NCBI GenBank assembly: GCA_029248105.1
Contig: JAQWJZ010000010.1
Location: forward strand, 58,241 to 122,240
Origin: Flavobacteriales bacterium
GTDB taxonomy: Bacteria > Bacteroidota > Bacteroidia > Flavobacteriales > UBA7312
Length of the DNA: 64,000 nucleotides
Reading direction: 5' to 3'
Position numbers and translations under genes: made by a program
The notes under the pieces: model-generated
Seen by the model: the letters and a program-made list of their open reading frames with translations, nothing else
Told to the model about the DNA's origin: nothing
The model's database searches: none
In this document: in pieces, positions 60,508-64,000 of the stretch
How positions within the stretch are numbered: the stretch's first letter is position 1
Layout of the letters: each line of letters starts with the position of its first letter

Positions 60508-60874
60508 TACTATTTTTACAATTTAGCGAAAGGAATTCCTAGAGAAGATAACACCTTCTCCACCTTTCAGGTTAACTTTTAAAGTTGTTGGGATTTACTC
60601 CAAAATGACCAAACTCAAAGCATCATTGGTTTATGCAAACGACAATTATTTGAATTAGCCGACAACAAATGTTTCAAAAAAAAACATTTAAAGCAATTCA
60701 ATTTTATTCACAATAATTTCAAGTTTTTAACACCCGGACTGTTTTTTGATTTCAAAACAATTGGGCTTAATCAAGGGATTCAAAATTTTTGATTTTTCGG
60801 ACTTTTTTTAAAAAAAAATTGAACGTCAAATCACAAATTATTTTTTTGACAACTTGATAAATGTTAAAATTAGC
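60508..60874. other. 367-bp non-coding region upstream of nrdB
   Basis: The longest gene-free stretch in the window, between the 5' end of nrdB and the 3' end of DUF3109 (both minus). The half next to nrdB holds four inverted repeats (listed separately). The half next to DUF3109 (about 60660-60870) is very AT-rich with A8-A9 and T7 runs and no clear reading frame, tRNA or riboswitch. No perfect TAnnTTTG was found on the minus strand; TAAATTG at 60525-60519 is the nearest. Confidence 0.6.
60519..60586 (-). promoter_or_regulatory. Cluster of four inverted repeats before nrdB, possible operator or leader
   Basis: In plus-strand coordinates: AGGAATTCCT (60531-60540); GAGAAG/CTTCTC (60542-60547 and 60555-60560, 7-nt loop); ACCT/AGGT (60562-60565 and 60569-60572); AACTTT/AAAGTT (60574-60579 and 60581-60586). 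They run almost without gaps and end 24 nt before the nrdB ATG, next to a degenerate -7 element (TAAATTG, 60525-60519). None matches an NrdR box. Either repressor sites or a folded leader. Confidence 0.45.
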
Positions 60875-61447
60875 TTAGCTCTTTTTCAACAAATTATCTG
60901 CTTCACAAACTTGCTCGTACCAATCTTGACCATACTTTCTGACAAGTGGTTCTTTCAAAAATCTATAGACTGGCACTTGTAATTGTTCTCCACAAGAACA
61001 AGCGGGTTTACAGATTTCTATAGCTTCGTAGTTGACCGCATCAAAGTCTCTGTACTCTTTAATCCTTATCGGGAAAAGGTGACAAGAGATGGGCTTTTTA
61101 AAATCTACTTGACCATCATTATAGGCTTGTTCTATACTGCATTTGGCAGTACCATCTTTGTCAAAAGAAACAAAAGCGCACTCCTTATTATCAACCAATG
61201 CGGTGGTATTATCACCATCAGAATCAACTACATAAATGCCTTGTTGTTCTATGGCTTTTATACCTTCCTCTCGCATGTAGGGCTTAACCTTGTAGTAAAT
61301 ATTAGAAAGAACGCTAAGTTCGTCATCGTTCAGTGGAGCGCCCGAATCACCGTCTACACAACAAGCTCCCTTGCAAGCAGAAAGGTCACATACAAACTGT
61401 TTTTCAAATACATCAAAAGAAATGATTTTATCCTCCACCTGAACCAT
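60875..61447 (-). CDS. DUF3109 family cysteine-rich protein
   Basis: A 190-residue protein with twelve or so cysteines in metal-site spacing: CDLSACKGACC near residue 20, ECAFVSFDKDGTAKCSIEQ, ISCHLFPIR and ICKPACSCGEQL. This matches DUF3109, a relative of the YkgJ-type CxxxCxxC zinc/iron-binding proteins. Function unknown; an Fe-S or zinc protein in the cytoplasm is likely, as no signal peptide is seen. It diverges from glyS, with a near-leaderless promoter at 61452-61459. Confidence 0.88.
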   Translation of the reverse strand: MVQVEDKIISFDVFEKQFVCDLSACKGACCVDGDSGAPLNDDELSVLSNIYYKVKPYMREEGIKAIEQQGIYVVDSDGDNTTALVDNKECAFVSFDKDGTAKCSIEQAYNDGQVDFKKPISCHLFPIRIKEYRDFDAVNYEAIEICKPACSCGEQLQVPVYRFLKEPLVRKYGQDWYEQVCEADNLLKKS

Positions 61448-61451
61448 ATAA

Positions 61452-61459
61452 CAAAGATA
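61452..61459 (-). promoter_or_regulatory. Promoter of the DUF3109 gene, predicted leaderless
   Basis: The minus strand reads TATCTTTG (TAnnTTTG), 4 nt before the ATG at 61447. Confidence 0.6.
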
Positions 61460-61493
61460 ACGAAAGAGGATGTAAAAGTGTAACGAATATGTT

Positions 61494-61501
61494 TATTTTT
61501 G
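61494..61501 (+). promoter_or_regulatory. Promoter of glyS, predicted leaderless
   Basis: TATTTTTG (TAnnTTTG), 4 nt before the ATG at 61506. Confidence 0.6.
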
Positions 61502-61505
61502 CGCT

Positions 61506-63038
61506 ATGGCAAATTATGAAGAAGTGTTTAAGAAAGTAGTTGCTCACGCAAAAGAGTATGGTTTTATTTTTCAGTCGAGTGAATTGTACGATGGCTTGGG
61601 TGCCGTTTACGATTACGGTCCAAATGGTGTTGAGCTAAAAAATAATATTCGCAACTACTGGTGGAAGTCCATGGTGAATATGAATGATAATATTGTAGGC
61701 TTAGATTCGGCCATATTTATGCACCCCACTACTTGGAAGGCATCTGGTCATATCGACGCTTTTAACGATCCTCTGATCGATAATAAAGATTCTAAAAAAC
61801 GTTATCGTGCCGATGTACTTATAGAAGAGCATGTAGCCAAAATTGAAGGTAAAATAGAGAAAGAGGTTAAAAAAGCTACCAAACGATTTGGTGATAGTTT
61901 TGACCGAGAACAGTTCGTCTCAACAAATCCGAGAGTAGTTGGTTACAAGGAGAAATGTACTACTACAATGCAACGCTTTGCTCAAGCTATGAGCGAGGAT
62001 AAACTTGACGATATCAAAACACTTATTGAAGAATTAGGTATTGTATGCCCCGTATCTGGAACAAAAAATTGGACCGATGTACGCCAATTTAATTTGATGT
62101 TTAAAACACAAATGGGTTCGACTACAGATGGCGCTACTGACCTGTATCTTAGACCAGAAACCGCACAAGGTATTTTTGTTAATTTCTTGAACGTGCAAAA
62201 AACAGCACGTATGAAATTGCCTTTTGGAATTGCCCAAACGGGTAAAGCCTTTAGAAATGAAATCGTAGCGCGTCAGTTTATCTTCCGTATGCGTGAGTTT
62301 GAACAAATGGAAATGCAGTTTTTTGTTCGCCCGGGTGAAGAGATGAAGTGGTACGAACATTGGAAGGAAAGCCGTATGCAATGGCACCTTAGTCTAGGTA
62401 TAGATAAAGACCATTTCCGTTTTCACGACCACGACAATTTAGCTCATTATGCTAATGCCGCTTGTGATATAGAGTTTAAGTTTCCGTTTGGATTCAAGGA
62501 ACTAGAGGGTATACACTCCAGAACAGATTTCGACCTCAAAAGCCACCAAGAACATTCGGGTAGGAAAGTGCAATACTTCGACCCAGAGATTAACGAAAGC
62601 TATGTGCCTTATGTAGTAGAGACATCCATAGGGTTAGACAGAATGTTTTTAACCATACTCAGCCATTCCTACAAAGAAGAAGAGGTTAATGGTGAAAACC
62701 GTTTGGTACTAAGCATTCCACCTATGCTATCTCCAGTTAAAGCAGCCATACTACCACTAACTAAGAAAGACGGCTTGCCAGAAAAAGCTAAAGAAATTTT
62801 AAAATCTTTACAATACGATTTCAATTGTCAGTATGAGGAAAAAGATTCTATTGGTAAGCGCTACAGACGTCAAGATGCTATTGGAACACCTTATTGCATT
62901 ACGGTAGATCACCAAACGTTGGAAGACCAAACCGTAACGCTTAGAGACAGAGATAGCATGAGTCAAGAGCGAGTTGCTATCAGTAAACTGCATACATTAC
63001 TTTCTGAAAAAGTTGACTTGAGAAGTTTTTTACAGTAG
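61506..63038 (+). CDS. glyS: Glycyl-tRNA synthetase, alpha2 (eukaryote-like) type
   Basis: A 510-residue class II synthetase. GFIFQSSELYDGLGAVYDYGPNG (in parts: FQSSELYDG, VYDYGPNG) opens the catalytic domain. LYLRPETAQGIFVNFLNVQ is motif 2-associated, FGIAQTGKAFRNEI is motif 2, EFEQMEMQFFVRPGEE follows, and ETSIGLDRMFLTILSHSY is motif 3. The C-terminal ~100 residues are the anticodon-binding domain (VKAAILPLTKKDGLP, YRRQDAIGTPYCITVD). This is the single-chain homodimer form, not the alpha2beta2 enzyme. Confidence 0.96.
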   Translation: MANYEEVFKKVVAHAKEYGFIFQSSELYDGLGAVYDYGPNGVELKNNIRNYWWKSMVNMNDNIVGLDSAIFMHPTTWKASGHIDAFNDPLIDNKDSKKRYRADVLIEEHVAKIEGKIEKEVKKATKRFGDSFDREQFVSTNPRVVGYKEKCTTTMQRFAQAMSEDKLDDIKTLIEELGIVCPVSGTKNWTDVRQFNLMFKTQMGSTTDGATDLYLRPETAQGIFVNFLNVQKTARMKLPFGIAQTGKAFRNEIVARQFIFRMREFEQMEMQFFVRPGEEMKWYEHWKESRMQWHLSLGIDKDHFRFHDHDNLAHYANAACDIEFKFPFGFKELEGIHSRTDFDLKSHQEHSGRKVQYFDPEINESYVPYVVETSIGLDRMFLTILSHSYKEEEVNGENRLVLSIPPMLSPVKAAILPLTKKDGLPEKAKEILKSLQYDFNCQYEEKDSIGKRYRRQDAIGTPYCITVDHQTLEDQTVTLRDRDSMSQERVAISKLHTLLSEKVDLRSFLQ

Positions 63039-63112
63039 TTTATTTTTTTAATAAATACTAAATTCTCAACCCATATCGTTTTTTACATACTAGTAGCTAA
63101 CAATCTTAAAGC

Positions 63113-63913
63113 ATGAAAAAAACACTTCTTAAAGCCCTAAGGGTTAGCAATAGCATAATTCTTGCCGACCGATTACGGTTTTTTTATCACTATTTTAAAA
63201 GCTCAAAACGACGAGCCCAATTCAAAAAAAGAAATCCAAGTGTAACATTGCCTCCTGCGTACCATATTTACGAAACTTTCGGTCTAGGAGATTATAATAG
63301 CTATTATTTTGGAAGCATTGAAACCTCACAAAATGTTCTTAAGCATTTTAAGAAAAATATCTCTACAGACAATATTAAACTTTTAGATTGGGGGTGTGGA
63401 ACAGGTCGGGTAATTCGCCATTTTCCAACTCTATTAGACCCCGCTAGCTCTTGCTTAGGAACAGACTATAATTCAACTTATATGAATTGGTGTAAAGCAA
63501 ACATTCCCAATGTTAATTTTTCTGAAAATAAACTTAAACCCCCAACAGTTTAGAGTGATAATTACTTCGATGCTATTTATGGTATTTCTATATTCACTCA
63601 TTTGTCGGAAGAAATGCATTACAAATGGTTTGAAGAATTAATGCGAATACTTAAGCCTAATGGTGTACTTCAAATTACTTTAAGCGGAAACGCATTTATA
63701 AACAAACTATCCAAAAAAGAAAAAGAGCAATTTTTAAAAGGTGAGCTTGTAGAACATAAAAGTTATAGAGATGGACACCGAAGTTATGCTAGTCATCAAC
63801 CTAAAACGTTTGTTATAAAAATGGTTGGCAAACACCAAGTTCTCGAACATATTTCTGGCAAAATTAAGAATGGTTCAGCTAGTCAAGATATTTGGCTGAT
63901 AAGAAAAGTGTAA
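63113..63913 (+). pseudogene. Class I SAM methyltransferase interrupted by an in-frame amber stop
   Basis: Two pieces in one frame: 63113-63553 (146 residues, ending KLKPPTV then TAG at 63551-63553) and the continuation to TAA at 63913. Read through, it gives one protein of 266 residues plus the interrupted codon. LLDWGCGTGRVIRHFPTLL is SAM motif I and GTDYNSTYMNWCKANIP the acidic loop region. SDNYFDAIYGISIFTHLSEE directly after the TAG is motif IV/post-motif region, and LMRILKPNGVLQITLSG follows. The stop therefore falls between two core motifs. Either a recent pseudogene or a base-call error; the frame is otherwise intact. Substrate unknown. Confidence 0.8.
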
Positions 63914-64000
63914 CTTAATATCTAATTGTTAAATACTTAATTACTCATTTTTATAACAATAGGATTGCTATTGCTTAATGATGGTTCGACTGATAAAAAT

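Noticed and set aside
60660..60874. Possible riboswitch or small RNA in the AT-rich part before nrdB
   Set aside because: Only homopolymer-rich DNA without a stable fold, conserved riboswitch core or promoter that I could identify.
63941..64000. Open frame at the right edge whose last codons read LLLLNDGSTDKN, similar to the DGSTD motif of family 2 glycosyltransferases; another frame opens with ATGATG at 63978
   Set aside because: Only 20 codons, no ATG in the first frame, no promoter, and the part expected before the motif (VIVPxYN) is absent. Either could be the start or a remnant of a gene continuing outside the window; not enough to call.

Overview
The window reads as chromosomal DNA of a member of the Bacteroidota, most likely a free-living flavobacterium-like lineage. 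The evidence is AT-rich DNA, promoters of the TAnnTTTG type instead of sigma70-type -10 boxes, type IX secretion (T9SS) sorting tails, a PorP/SprF partner protein, a CarboxypepD-reg TonB receptor, the extended form of IspG, DUF3098, DUF4271 and HU-CCDC81/SPOR proteins, and an alpha2 glycyl-tRNA synthetase. I would not assign a family from sequence alone. It is a housekeeping-rich and very compact region: many ATGA/TAATG overlaps, and several convergent gene pairs that abut or overlap at their 3' ends. I saw no CRISPR array, insertion sequence, integrase or prophage.

Layout. 1-1000 (minus): 5' end of gdhA, then a broken locus in which the first third of dprA runs into an orphan T9SS sorting tail. 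1006-5598 (plus): TonB receptor, kdsB, a HU-TM-SPOR protein, a hotdog thioesterase. 5591-8453: LPS glycosyltransferase, tatD, ansA and tRNA-Ser(GGA). 8667-10846: an ExbB / small membrane protein / ExbD / ExbD energy-transduction operon. 10905-15594: CPBP protease, the dusB-lipoprotein-rluF operon, a LolC/E-like permease and rbfA. 15651-22769: MsbA-like ABC transporter, a secreted PNGase F-like protein, ispG and a small T9SS cargo. 22777-22891: a nested inverted repeat between convergent genes. 22890-29848 (minus): a nucleotidyltransferase and a three-gene type B T9SS cargo / PorP-SprF / OmpA operon. 29876-34943 (minus): M23 peptidase, tryptophan dioxygenase, leuS. 35019-39399 (plus): ftsX, DUF3098, uppP, truB, queA, ispD. 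39411-44541: an amidohydrolase and rlmN diverging from a perfect 39-bp palindrome, then a prenyl synthase and dnaG. 44533-48849 (minus): recJ, DAHP synthase/chorismate mutase, rsmI, DUF2279. 48897-50536 (plus): tdk-alr. 50521-55778 (minus): O-antigen ligase, S41 protease, yidD, rnpA, hemD, DUF4271, a cytochrome c lipoprotein. 55856-63913: glutaryl-CoA dehydrogenase, nrdBA, DUF3109, glyS and a methyltransferase gene broken by one stop codon.

How the genes work together. Envelope building dominates: Kdo activation (kdsB), LPS glycosyl transfer, MsbA export and O-antigen ligation; peptidoglycan supply and turnover (uppP, alr, M23, FtsX); lipoprotein or ABC permease functions; ExbB/ExbD energising TonB receptors. 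IspG, IspD and a prenyl synthase form part of the isoprenoid/quinone supply. tRNA and rRNA maturation genes are scattered through the window (dusB, truB, queA, rluF, rsmI, rlmN, rbfA, rnpA).

The points most worth a second look are the palindromic divergent promoter at 40542-40580, a two-class spacing of promoters from start codons that predicts many leaderless mRNAs, the dprA/T9SS chimera, the nested repeat at 22777-22891, the PNGase F-like exoenzyme, and the run of small inverted repeats upstream of nrdB.
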